Source: Synanceia verrucosa (taxonomy: Eukaryota; Chordata; Actinopteri; Perciformes; Synanceiidae). From it: a stretch of 64,000 nucleotides of DNA. Position 1 is the first letter of the stretch, and the number at the start of each line of letters is the position of its first letter. A program made the translations under genes and the position numbers. The stretch is from assembly GCA_029721515.1 (NCBI GenBank), contig CM056567.1, forward strand, positions 7,527,507-7,591,506, in the 5' to 3' direction. This document shows, piece by piece, positions 1 through 10,800 of this stretch. The notes beneath the pieces are model-generated. The model saw nothing but the letters and a program-made list of their open reading frames with translations, made no database searches and was not told the origin of the DNA.

Positions 1-3000
1 ATTTAATTTTAGTTTATATTAATCTACCAGGCAGATCACGGTGTTCCCTTTCATAGCATATACTGTGAGGTGAAGGTCTATTTAACTAATATACATCATG
101 CTGACAGTTTACTGTAAATTTAGATTATCAGAGAAGTGCTGTGACGATAGTGACAGATTGCAGATGGCTCTCACAAGGTCTCTTGTCTATACGGAGCTCT
201 GACGGCGGGATAAAAAATCCTCTCTGCATTCAAGATGTGCCAAGGATTCGGGCCAGAACACACCTTTCATACCTTTATGGAAATATTTAAACACCGGTAA
301 TAAAATAGTTTTTCATATATACAGTGTGTCACGGGTTATTGTCTTTCGCTTTGGAAACAGAATGAGATGTCATGATAACAGAGAAGCTGCAGAATCTGCA
401 GCTGCAAACTTTAATTAGACCATAGTGACCTTCAAGAAAAAGCAAACAAAAGCGGCTTTACCTTCAGAAAGTCGCATGGACAGCACCCTTACTGCTCTGA
501 GTAAAGAGCTGAACCATTATAAGGTGAGTCAACAATCACAGTGCCAACATTTAAATTCTCAGTGATATGAAATGTTGCTTTCTGTTCAAAATGAGTGAAC
601 ATCGTCATATCAAATTATATAATTTGGTACTTGGACTTTGGGTGAACGCATGCTGCAACCTTTCGGATCGATTCCATCCTTTCATTGACGGGTTTTACAT
701 TAAAATTCAATAAAAACAGAAGTTGTGCAACAACAAATGACTCGCCTTCTCTGAATTTCATTGTTCAAACATTGCAGCACACAAAGTGTAAAATATCTAT
801 TGTGTCTATTGTGTGTAATGTGTATAAAAATGTGTTAAATTACTATAAAATAAACTAAGATCTTCTATTAAAAATGTTTTTAATTTTCTATTGATTTCGT
901 CATTAGCAGACTATAAAACGCTGATGCAATCGAAAGTGCCACTAGAGTTAGATTTTATTGGTCCTTTTTGTCAAAGAGATCCCAAATGATACGTTCATAT
1001 ATTCTGGTTAAAACTGAAAAAAATGGTATTTTTATATACAAAAATTTGTCGGATCTTTTCTGTTGCGTTGCCGTTTGTACCAATTCATTTTAGCCGAGCC
1101 ACATTTGAGTTTTTTTGTTTTTGTTTTTATTTTAAACATATCAATAAAATATTTTTGGTTTCCGTAGGCCTATCAGATAATAGTTGTTTTGTTTTTTTTT
1201 ACTTTTCCTTTCATTTTGCCGTCACGCATACAACCAACGATTCAATATTTTTGCAGTCTGTAAGAAATAGCTGCATTTATTTTTCCAAAGCGGTTAAACA
1301 GGCCGAGAAGAAATTTAATAGAATATATATATATCTTTAATATTATTTATACAAACATTTTTTAACTTGCGATTCACAAAAACATCTGTGCCATTTCTGT
1401 TTTTTAAAGGGCTCCTATTCAGTGGATCAGGAAGAGAGGGGCTAAATGTTTTTTAAGGGGTCCGGGGGCTCAATTTGGGGGCTGTGGGCCTTCCCATTAC
1501 CCTGTGACCGGGTCGAGAGTATCAATCCTCAAAATGCTAATTTTGCCCTCGTCCCCAAACATATCAAATGCAATTTATTCAAAGGAAATTCACCAATCAA
1601 CCGCCCTAATAAAACGCCAGCCACTCAATCTTGTTGCTGGGGACGGGTGGGGGGTCCCCTCCCCCGGTTCCAAACGCGAGGTCACTGCGCTTTCAGGGTT
1701 CACCTGGAGTGCACCGTGCAACATATGTAATTCAAAGCTATTCTGTCTTTTGTGTGGAGAGTCAAGATCGCTATTATAAGGCTGGCATCAAGCTCCGAGT
1801 GAACAGATGACGGAGACTTGTTCAGCGCGTAAACTTTTGACCCCAATTTTTCCTCCTCTTCTGCAGCTATCTCCCTCTCATCTGTCCCAGCCCAGTGAGA
1901 TATCTGCCCCTCTCGAAACGAAAAATTGTCTTGAACAATGTGTATATATTTTGCCATCAAGATGATCACTTTCACAAATTTCATAATTAGAAAAGATGCC
2001 AGCACAAGACCTAAAATGCGATTGTAGATTCATGTTGTTTCCAACGAGGGAGTGAAAAGATAAATCCGAAGCTCCCACTCAAGACTAATAGGGCTGTAAA
2101 ATATGCAAATCATTCATTAGCGTTATAGTGCAACCAAAGCAGCCAAAAGTCTTTGTTGGAGGCAACACTAAGTTAGACTCCTCTTCTCCCTTCAGAGTGC
2201 AGGATGTTACCACAGGCACTGTGTCCTTCGGTAAATTCATTTATACGTTTTATGCTTATAGGCAACTCCAAGCAAACGTGTCATTAACGTGAAGGCGTGT
2301 GCGCGCAGCACCGTGAATGTGTGAGTGGTTTCTTTCTTCCTCACCATAGCAGGGTGACAGTGAACTTGGCCTAAAGCGAGCTCTGCTGGTGGCTCTGAGA
2401 GGATGCAGATTTATCTTGGTGTTGTGGCTGACCTCCAGATGAACCTACAGCGCGTCTCTCTCTCTGCCTGGCAGTATGCCGCACATGGGGCCCTGTCGAG
2501 ATTTTTCCCTTGAAATATTGGCAAGGGTTTTAATTTCCAAATAGCCGCACTCTCGGTGTCATATTGTAGGCTATTTTCAGTGAGCCTAAAATCAAAGTGG
2601 AAAGAGTTTAAATCCCCTGGTTTAGTTAAAAGTGTGACATCTTTACATAATTATGAACAAAATGTGTAAAGCAATAAACCAAGTGATATCAGGGGTATGA
2701 TTTGGATTATTGCGGTAATTTGATGGAAAAAGTTGGACACTTTTATCCAACTTCGGGAGAATTCCACCTCGTTTGTTCCGAGTTTATTTTCCAAAAGGTG
2801 ACCAGATTTTAAATCACATTCCAAAACTGATGGAAATGGATTCAAGGAATCATCTCAAGTGACACATGTATTACTTATTTATTTAAAATGGTTCAGAAAC
2901 AACACGTAAAGATTCCATACCGAAGGCCTCTGCATCAAAAATAAAACGTATATTTAGGACAGAAACAATGTAACCTTTGAAAATCCGCTCAGGTAAATTT

Positions 3001-3998
3001 AAGAAAGCTAGATGGATATTAGCAAGTCTGCTTGCTGCCAATAAGTCATAAGGTTCAAGTAGTGAAAAAAGATCTATAGAAAAAAAAATATTTGGCCTGC
3101 AAATTTCAAATTAGAAACTTACGTATCGTGTCAAAAAAAGGAAAACTGTGCAAGGGCCTAAAAAAGGCTAACGCGACCCAAAAGATATTTCAGAAAACAG
3201 AATATTAAATTCTCCTCATTTTCAGTCCATGTTTTCAGAATCGCTATCCGCTGGTGGCTGTTTCGCCCCGGCACTGACCGGACAAGAGGTCACAAAGCGA
3301 GAGTGACTTTTAAGAGGTCATCTGAACTTTTCAACCCTAAAGACAAAACGACGTGGCTGACACAAAGCGGAATTCCTTTTCAAAAGTTTCCCTGCTGCTG
3401 TTTGTTTCCATGTTGTGTTTACTTGACACTGTTTACAGTCTGCCCTGAAGCTGCACACTGTGCCAACATGTGGAACGCAGCGCTCCACAAAACAACAACT
3501 GTCACTTTTGTTTCCCAGGGATGGACCGAACTTCCAAAAGTCATCAACGCATACAGAATCATTTCAAACAGAGCTGTCTGTAAATCTGTGGGCCTGCATT
3601 AGAGCTTAACTTTATCAAGGAAATCTCCACACTCCACACATCCCTTGGAAACTTTCTGGTTCACGGTCTGCGAATTCTCCAATGTAATAAAACGACAACA
3701 ACTAGAAGTTTGTGGGGGTGGAAATGAACACAGAGATAATTATCCAACATGTTAAAATGGATTATGACTTACACCACAGATGGAGGGAAACAAGTTACAC
3801 GGGGAAGGAAGCAATTAAATAGCCATGAGCCGGACCCAACCCTGCGCAACATCTGCCGAGACCAGTATTCAGCACTGCACAACTGACAAATTAGTGTAAT
3901 GGACTAATAGGAACAGATAGAGGGAGCGAATACAATAATAAGGCTGTTTAACACAGTCTGGCTGTTCTCGGGCTACCGGATTGTCTGCAGAAACTTAC
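1..3998. other. hoxa4a-hoxa5a intergenic DNA, proximal part
   Basis: AT-rich noncoding DNA with no homeobox, hexapeptide or long convincing reading frame. By cluster order it should lie upstream of hoxa4a, whose exons are outside the window. Stretches of higher complexity around 1.8-2.5 kb could be conserved noncoding elements, but this cannot be judged from one sequence. Paired AGGTCA half-sites occur near 3288 and 3315, spaced too far apart to be a standard retinoic acid response element. Confidence 0.6.
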
Positions 3999-4094
3999 CC
4001 AGAGACGTGGTCCTCATCCTGGAAAGCGTCTGGTCCATACTGAGGCAGACTGAGCAATAGAGACGGTCTGTACCGGTCAAGTAACACTTACAGC
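3999..4094 (-). other. Predicted upstream exon in the hoxa4a-hoxa5a interval
   Basis: On the minus strand a pyrimidine-rich tract ending TTTGCAG lies just before 4094, and a strong donor (CTGG then GTAAGT) follows 3999, bounding a 96-nt exon. Alternatively it is the body of a first exon: TATAAT sits at 4135-4140 and a CACGTG E-box at 4199-4204, which would put the start near 4110. A second donor-like GTAAGT at 4181-4186 could end an even earlier exon, leaving a 92-nt intron. The first ATG (4038) opens 13 codons (MDQTLSRMRTTSL) plus one base, so the donor is phase 1, matching Hox exon 2 acceptors. The likely partner is hoxa4a or hoxa3a exon 2 outside the window; long 5' exons are known for mammalian HOXA3. 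Splicing is inferred, not shown. Confidence 0.45.
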
Positions 4095-4460
4095 CTGCAA
4101 AGAGAGAGTCAGACGAAGCCTCGCCGTCAGTGCGATTATATGTTATGTGCAATATACTGTCAACTCCCCAAAACCATAAAACTTACTTTAATGGCTACCA
4201 CGTGACCGTTTATGGCCAGTGAGCCTATCTGGCCGCGCTCCGGATGATTTTTACGATCTAATTCATAGACAAAACCCCCCATTCATTTAGCGCCCAAATG
4301 TCAGAGAGCCAGAATCGGCCCTAATAAAGTTTACAGCTTGAAAAGTCGAGCTGATTCTCCGGGAATAGCCCAGGAGCCTGTGCGCAAGGGGACGCCCGGC
4401 CACTGGAGCCAGTTAGTGGCCAAGGATCCCAAAGCCCCCTGCTCCAAAGCAAGGTGAGTA
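4095..4460 (-). promoter_or_regulatory. Candidate distal promoter region upstream of hoxa4a
   Basis: GC-richer than its surroundings. In minus-strand order it holds TTTATGG (a Cdx/posterior-Hox type site near 4209), CACGTG at 4199-4204 and TATAAT at 4135-4140. The order E-box, TATA, exon, GTAAG donor recurs at 10.3-10.75 kb. A plus-strand donor (AAGCAAG then GTGAGT) at 4453 hints at a divergent antisense transcript. Motif evidence only. Confidence 0.4.
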
Positions 4461-5274
4461 AAACAAGAAGCTTTCATTCAAGAGGACCTGTTGAATTCAA
4501 GTTTTTCACTGGAGGGCACTTGGGCATTTTCTGTCAGCTCATACAGGTGACTTAAAGGTTTTAGAGCAAACAGCAAACTGTGGCTCTTCTCTTCCTTTAC
4601 GCAGTCGTGGCAAAAGCTTGAACAAACATTGACTATTTTACAAAAACTCACTGTAATATTAGTGTTCCAGTAGAAAGTTTATTATAATGTCCATCATCAT
4701 CATCACCATTATTATTATTATTATAGTATATTCTTGACTTCCAGTCTTTGAAAAACATTTACAAAAAGCTAAACACGATGGAGATATACAGATAGGCAAT
4801 GAACTTTACTGTGGGGTCCACATAAAAACCGCTAAGAAAACAAGGACATGACACGTTTTTACTGTTTTAAAGTTGCGCCCAGGTGAACAACGCAAACAGC
4901 AGCAAAAAAAAAACAACGATGCAAGGCACAGCTACTGTACATACAAGACTGAGTCGGCACCTCTGTGTTCACAACGCACACAATAACCACACAAGGCTCA
5001 CATACTCTGCTGGCTCTACTTTTGGAAGCAAGTTATCTGACAAGTTGGTACAATACATCAAACAAATAAATACATACATATACAGTACATACATAGAAAA
5101 CGAAGGCTAAACACAAAGGCAGCTCAACCTCAACCCTCCATTTAATAGGCTGGTATTGTTCTGAGTGCATCACAAAACTTTTACTGGATTTATTTGCGGT
5201 AGGTTAGTAGAATTTCAAGCTGTGACGTTTTCATTTATTTTTTTCGTCTGAACAAGAAATAATTTAAACAAACA
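4461..5274. other. hoxa5a downstream flank
   Basis: AT-rich DNA with a short ATT/ATC repeat around 4690-4725. No gene, RNA or mobile element is recognisable. It lies beyond the likely hoxa5a polyadenylation site. Confidence 0.5.
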
Positions 5275-5280
5275 TTTATT
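5275..5280 (-). terminator. hoxa5a: Likely hoxa5a polyadenylation signal
   Basis: TTTATT on the plus strand is AATAAA on the transcript, about 275 nt after the hoxa5a stop codon. A second copy lies at 5234-5239. No other canonical hexamer lies closer to the stop. Which signal is used is unknown. Confidence 0.5.
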
Positions 5281-5553
5281 TTGTTTCTTTTCCTACTAAA
5301 TCTAGACGGAACTTTATATAATGCATTTTACTCACATAAGCATTAACACGGAAGAAATAAAAAGTAAATAATATTAAGGAATATAATGGGACCCTTGTTG
5401 GACATACAGTGGGCTGAGTGGGGTGTCCCCTGTCCCGCACACAGCCCGTTCTCAAGTCTCTGCGCTTTTTTGAAATGGGAGGAGGAGTACGTTGATATGA
5501 CAATCTTTGTTATTTTTTTATAGTGCTTGCTATCAGGGGTAGATGAGTGAGTA

Positions 5554-7019
5554 TCAAGGCCTGTAGCCTCCCCCGCCTGCAGCCGCCATGTTCATGCTCT
5601 TCAGTTTGTTGTCTTTCTTCCACTTCATCCTGCGGTTCTGAAACCAGATTTTGATCTGTCTCTCTGAGAGGCAGAGGGCATGGGCTATCTCGATCCTCCT
5701 CCTGCGGGTCAGGTACCGGTTGAAGTGGAACTCCTTCTCCAGCTCCAGGGTCTGATAGCGGGTGTAGGCAGTCCTGGCTCTCTTCCCCTCTGGTCCAGAC
5801 AAGTCTTGTACAGCAGAAAAGGTGGAAACACTTGAGTTACAACAGATGTTAAAAACCAAATAATTCAGAAACTTCTTACTTAATTTCTCGTTTTCTTTTT
5901 TCCATATTGCTTGTTTGGTTTCAGTAGCGAGGAATACAAAAAGTTTGCACATGACTAAGTTTTAAATTACGCTCAAGAGATCTCCAAATTATATTTATGT
6001 ATATAAAACCTAGAAATACAAAATACACACAATAATTGCATCTTGCCATAAGAAATTAAGAGTAAAGGATGGTCTATCTGACCTTTAAGAAACACAGTAG
6101 CCTCTAATCAACAAAAAATGTGCATATCCTGTATATATTGTGTACATTTCTAACTAAATTTAAACTAATATCTTATTTTACAAACCGATCCCGTACCTGG
6201 TCTTTGATGACATGAGGCTACTGAAAAGCAGTTAGCCTACAAACCAGACAGGTGAGAGGCGCATATGGCGCTACATGTCTTTTTGGAAAGTAACAATATT
6301 TTGAGTTAAATAGTCCAGTTATGGCCTGTTTTATTTATAGTTTTAAAAGTCTAAATGAAATATCAACATGATCACATATTCACCACACGATAACAACACC
6401 AGGTCTCTAAAATCAATATAGGTCATTAAAAAGGCAGTTTACCGTGATTTATATGTAGTTTTCTCATCCACGGATAAATCTGAGGCTGTGCCGAATCGGA
6501 GGCATTCTGGGGAGTTGTTGGTGCGCTTCCCGCAGGCTTTTCTTCCTCGAGGGGCGAAGCTTTGGACACACAGTCCCGGCTGAGCAGCAGCGAGCCTCCG
6601 TTGGAGTTCGAGCACGGGGTCGTTACAGAGTTTTTCACTGCTCGGTGTTGAGATTGGGTCTCAGTTACCGGGGACGAAGTGGCGACAGAAGAGCACGGTA
6701 GTGGGTCAGGTGGTGGCGATAGAGACGATGTCCCGGTGCTGCTGGCGGACTGGCTGTACCTGACTGGCTCCACCGAGGGTGTCGCCGCCGCTGAGTGACT
6801 CGGGGAGAAGCCCCGCTCGCTGCCCACAAAGTGTCCGGTACCGGTCCGTCCGACTGTTAGGTCCATCCCGTTGAAGCCATAGCCATACCTGCTGGAATGC
6901 ATGGCGGTTGAGTCTCTGTATGGCTCGTTTGCCGTACTATGGTCTCCATAATTATGTAACTGGAAGTCCGCGCCATTGGGATAGCGTCCGCAGAATGAGT
7001 TCACAAAATAAGAGCTCAT
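5554..7019 (-). CDS. hoxa5a: Homeobox protein Hox-A5a (two exons)
   Basis: Join of exon 1 (7019 to 6443) and exon 2 (5804 to 5554) around a 638-bp phase-1 intron with GTAAAC donor and ACAAG acceptor; 275 aa. The product is a sequence-specific nuclear transcription factor of paralogue group 5, patterning the anterior trunk. The N terminus MSSYFVNSFCGRYPNG is the Hox5 signature. The PBX-binding hexapeptide region IYPWMRKLHINH ends at residue 192, directly before the splice. The homeodomain spans about 200-259 with an intact recognition helix (KIWFQNRRMKWKK). The C terminus MAAAGGGGYRP is typical of Hox5. The start is fixed by the conserved MSSYFV. Serine- and proline-rich residues fill the middle. 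Next upstream gene is hoxa7a; hoxa6 is missing. Confidence 0.97.
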
Positions 7020-7500
7020 TTGTTGACAATTCCACCGTTTGCTCGTTGCAGGTATTGCTGTTGTATTTTTATTATTTTAGAAGTAAAATAGCATAAACCT
7101 GTGTGCTTGATTTGTGGCTCTTATGGTTTAGCGCGTCCTATAGCACCCTTGCACAATTTATGATGAATTATGGAAATGAGTGGGACATGGACTTGATTCT
7201 CTCTTACGTAGGCACCCAAATATGGGGTACGGCGGAGTATCACGTGCTTTTGTTGACCAGTCGTAAATCCTGCTTGGTGACCTCCAGAGGTAAACTCGTG
7301 CACGCAGGAAATACTGGGTGGGATATGAAGGGGGCGCGCCTCCATGCGCTCGTGGCTAGGGCAAAGCCTGAGCCTCAGCTCGGGTGTTTTGAATTGTCGT
7401 GGTGCGCCATCCTCTGGCTCAACTGTTGCACTGCCTGTCTGCGGCGCTTTGTGAGGCGTGGGCTCCACACGGGGTCATTCAGAGGTTAACGACCATTGCG
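7020..7500 (-). promoter_or_regulatory. hoxa5a: hoxa5a proximal promoter and 5' UTR
   Basis: In transcript direction: a CACGTG E-box (7241-7246) next to a GTTGACCAG/TTTACGAC block, then a TATA-like CATAAATTG near 7155-7162, then GGGTGCTATAG near 7140-7150, and GAGCCACAAATCAAGCACAC at 7101-7120 just before the start codon. From memory the last two blocks match the start of mammalian HOXA5 mRNA, so transcription probably begins near 7148. About 75 bp of AT-rich DNA (7025-7100) separates the conserved block from the ATG. Open frames across this stretch on both strands are a by-product of its GC content and conservation, not genes. Confidence 0.7.
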
Positions 7501-10321
7501 GCAAAAACCAACGGGCTCCTAAACAATACAACAAGTGACATGCTGAGAGTGCAATCTCTGCTAGGATAGTGTACAGAAATAATTCGATCAGAATCTGTTA
7601 TGCATGTTATGAAAAGCGATGAGTGCAAATAGTCTGCGCATTTAATGGAATAAAAGCCCATTCAAAACAGACTGTTGGCGTTTTTTTCACACTTTTGTTT
7701 CTAATCATCAAACAGCCAATAATGTGGGAAAAGATTAATGAATGAATGTTGTGGGGAAAGATAAAACCCAAACATCACACTGTCGAATATTAAAAGTGAG
7801 ACTGTCACGCAAGGCCTGTCCTTTGTGTGTTTTATGTCGCATTGAAGGATGAGAAATGTTAAATATATGCTATATGTGAATACGCGTAAAGCCATGTTAC
7901 TGTCAATTTTAGGCTGGTTAATGATTCCAGACTCCAAACCCTCATAAATCATAAACTTTTTACACAAAACCCGACTTTATTACGCTGTCTTTTAAAGGCG
8001 AATCGTCGTGGCTCATTTCGACTTTGAGGCAGCCAATATCTTATCAAACTGAATTTATTTTTTTGTATTTGAATGTGTGCAAGATATAAAAATAAGATCG
8101 AGAGCAACATACATTCTCTTTTCTATACGGAGCTACTCAGTGTAGAGTTTTGTGCAGTAACTGCAATTTGGAGAAACAAAGAGAAACTTTGAAACGATTG
8201 AAAAGGAAATTTTGGAATCGATTAATAAATGAAATGAGGCAAATGCATTTGAATGTAAAATAGCCACAATATTCAGATATTAATAGCTACTGTATTTTGT
8301 TATAACCTCTGTATTTAACATGAGCATACAAGAGGTGACCATTTCTGTTCCTGCTCTTCAACTTTTCAAATAAATAAAATATAGCCCGATTATAGATATT
8401 TTCTCTACGATATTGGAGTAGCAATGTGAAACGGTTGTCTAATCGATCAATTACTGTAATAAAGATGATCGATTATTAAAAAAAATGTTTTGATTAAAAA
8501 AAGAAACAGGAATTCGCTCCAGCTGTTATTGTATCCTATTAAATGTGTAAGAGTAAGTCAACTATTGTCCGTGTTAATTCTAGACAGGAGGAGAAAAACA
8601 GGAGACCCGCACGAAGCCCGACACAGACACGAAGCGTAAATAGAGGCATGGCGCCTCGTCTCTCCGTTTGGTTTTCTCCTTATGGAATTTTTATAGCACC
8701 TTCGCCTGTCGAAGGCAGCTACTTGCCCTTTGCTTTCCCCCACATTCTATTTCCCCGCTACAAGCCCAATCATGCGAAACTACAAAAAACAGTGAGATAC
8801 AGAATATTTATTCTGTTCTAGGTATGTGAGCCTTTTGCGTTAACAAAGCCCCAGAAGGCATGACTTGAAGAAGGGTGAATACCGGGCAACATCCAGTGGG
8901 CCCACACTCAAAGATGATCTACGGAGAGTGAGTTGGCTGAACATTCAAGCTCCACCAGCTGATTTATGGCTGGCCAATGGCAACAAAGTTCCCACGAAAA
9001 TTATTTTCCAGAGTCGAGCCAGAGACACACCCAGGAACTAAATCAGGAGCAAAAGAAAGGAGATGAAAGAAGTGAGTGCGCACTGGTGCCAAATATGTCG
9101 GGCTGGGAACGAGCCTGGGGCCACTGCTGCAGGAAAAACAGGAGGGGAGTGCACTCTGCAGGCACCCTCACAAACCAGCACCCGTGAATCCAAGAGTGTG
9201 CAGAGAAGATATAATCATATTTGAATTATTTTTCTGCGTTAAAATAGAGTTACGCACGATCGTAGCACTACTATTATCCACACAGTGCCACATTAATAAT
9301 TAGATACTATATTTTAAACAGGAATGAGAGCGATAGCGACATATATCTTTTCCAGGGGAAACAACTGGAAATTAGGAGCAGCAGCAGTCAAAACACAGCG
9401 ACTCAATAATGTCAAATTATTTTTGCAAATAATACATACGTCTGCATAGTCAGATGTTATATGAAAAAAGGCCATTGCATTGATTGAATTTAAGCGTGCA
9501 TTCGCCTTTGCACGATTACTATGTCTTTCAGAAACCTGTCCGTGCTTTGCATTTAAATCTTTAGAACTTGGTTGCTTGACCGACGAATACATTATTGCAC
9601 GACACAAATCACTGCAGTGTCTCAATGGCTCGCTAAGTACATTAAGGACAACAACACCGTGAACACTTTCGATTTACAAACACAGAGTGAAAATAATGCT
9701 TTCGAACAGAAATGTTTCACTGAATTCCAGCAATATGTCAATTAAAGGTCATTCTTACGCCTAAATGATCGTGTTTTGTGCAACGAAACATGTCATATTT
9801 ATCATTTCAATGTACAGTGAGTGAGGCCTGCCCTACATGCGCACAGATGCATCACAAAACTGTAAAGCATTGTGTATGAACACAAGACTAAATAGAGGTC
9901 GACCAGCCTGCACCAGGACATTTGCAGCAAAAACAGGCAAAGCTGCAACAGCAGCAGCCCCCGTGTGTCCACAGGAGGGCGTCAAAGAGCACATCTTTTG
10001 GGTACCATTCTCCCAATTAGTTTTGCAGCCAAAAGCCCATTGACAATCAAAACCAACCACAAACAAATAAACTGACAGCATGCACAAGCCAACAGAAAGA
10101 TAACAGCTATTAAAGTGCTGTAGCTCATTGAGATTGTTTGGATTCACACAGCAGCTGCCATTCAACTCATAATAAAATAAACTGTCACATGAAAACACTT
10201 CCTCCACATGATTTCAATCTCTGCATATTAAAGAGAAAACAAAGAACTATTATTAGCTTAAGTTTTGTCATTGAACGTTTATGGAAAATGAACAAACAGT
10301 GACAAGTTTCAGCTGTCTTAC
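7501..10321. other. hoxa5a-hoxa7a intergenic DNA (site of lost hoxa6), proximal part
   Basis: No homeobox or hexapeptide sequence remains. The DNA is mostly AT-rich. A GC-richer stretch at 8.6-9.2 kb and a block at 9.94-10.06 kb, containing the CTCF-like CCACAGGAGGGCG, look like candidate conserved elements. If the upstream exon at 10322 is spliced to hoxa5a exon 2, this DNA is intronic in that transcript. Confidence 0.5.
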
Positions 10322-10685
10322 CTTGTGAAGGTTTCTGCTTGCAAACAGGGGAGGTGAGAGGTGGGAGCTGGCAGGTGCAGACGGGCAGTGACGGAGGGAA
10401 GCATCCAGCTGAGTCCCCGGACGGAAACTGGGGCTTCCTGGAGGTCAGTGACGCACTGGGGCTCCTTCCTCTCATCTTGCCTAAACGTGTCAAGAGAGCG
10501 ACAGCAGGGTACCCAAAAGATCCATGCATGTCCCAAGGCAAAAGCTCCTGCGCTTGGAGTCTCTGTTTGGCTGGGAGAAAACTGTAAAGTCCCCAAAAAA
10601 CAAGATAAAGGTAGGTAGGTAAAAAAAGAAATGTAGAAGGTCGCTGGTGAAAACAGCCGCGTGAAAGCCCGAGACCGTTAAATGA
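10322..10685 (-). other. Predicted distal first exon upstream of hoxa5a
   Basis: A TATA box (10712-10722) predicts a start near 10685, and a strong donor (CACAAG then GTAAGA) ends the exon at 10322. The first ATG in the exon (10529) opens a frame of 69 codons, beginning MHGSFGYPAVALL and ending CKQKPSQ, that stays open to the donor and ends in phase 1. Joined to hoxa5a exon 2 (5804) it would encode a 152-aa homeodomain protein with a novel N terminus and no YPWM hexapeptide. The peptide has no domain I recognise and is Ser/Pro-rich, so it may be untranslated leader. Distal Hoxa5 promoters near Hoxa6 are known in mouse; this may be the surviving promoter of the lost hoxa6 reused by hoxa5a. Confidence 0.5.
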
Positions 10686-10800
10686 GAGGCTGCTCTATTC
10701 CTCTATTGGAAATTATATATAAAAGTTCATGTTCACGGCTCCCTGCCACGTGACAAGCTGTGGCCAATAGGAAGACGAGCCGAGTCGTAAAGTTGTATTG
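10686..10800 (-). promoter_or_regulatory. TATA promoter at the position of lost hoxa6
   Basis: In transcript direction: an inverted CCAAT box (CCTATTGGCC, 10760-10770), a CACGTG E-box (10747-10752) and TATATATAA (10712-10722), followed by an exon with a good splice donor. The E-box with nearby CCAAT is the arrangement also found upstream of hoxa7a, hoxa9a and hoxa13a. Confidence 0.55.

Noticed and set aside
480..530. Plus-strand mini-exon with acceptor CCTTCAG and donor AAG/GTGAGT around 476-526
   Set aside because: The acceptor is weak, the exon is tiny and there is no partner, so chance is likely.
3286..3322. AGGTCA direct repeat as a retinoic acid response element
   Set aside because: The half-sites are 21 bp apart, not the 2 or 5 bp of known elements.
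7405..7425. CTCF-like GCGCCATCCTCTGGC upstream of hoxa5a
   Set aside because: The position fits a known mammalian boundary, but the core has an extra base and poor right half, so it is not listed as a site.
7103..7489. Overlapping long frames on both strands upstream of hoxa5a (128 and 115 codons)
   Set aside because: They cover the conserved hoxa5a promoter and leader; the sequence signal is explained by regulatory motifs and the translations show no domain.
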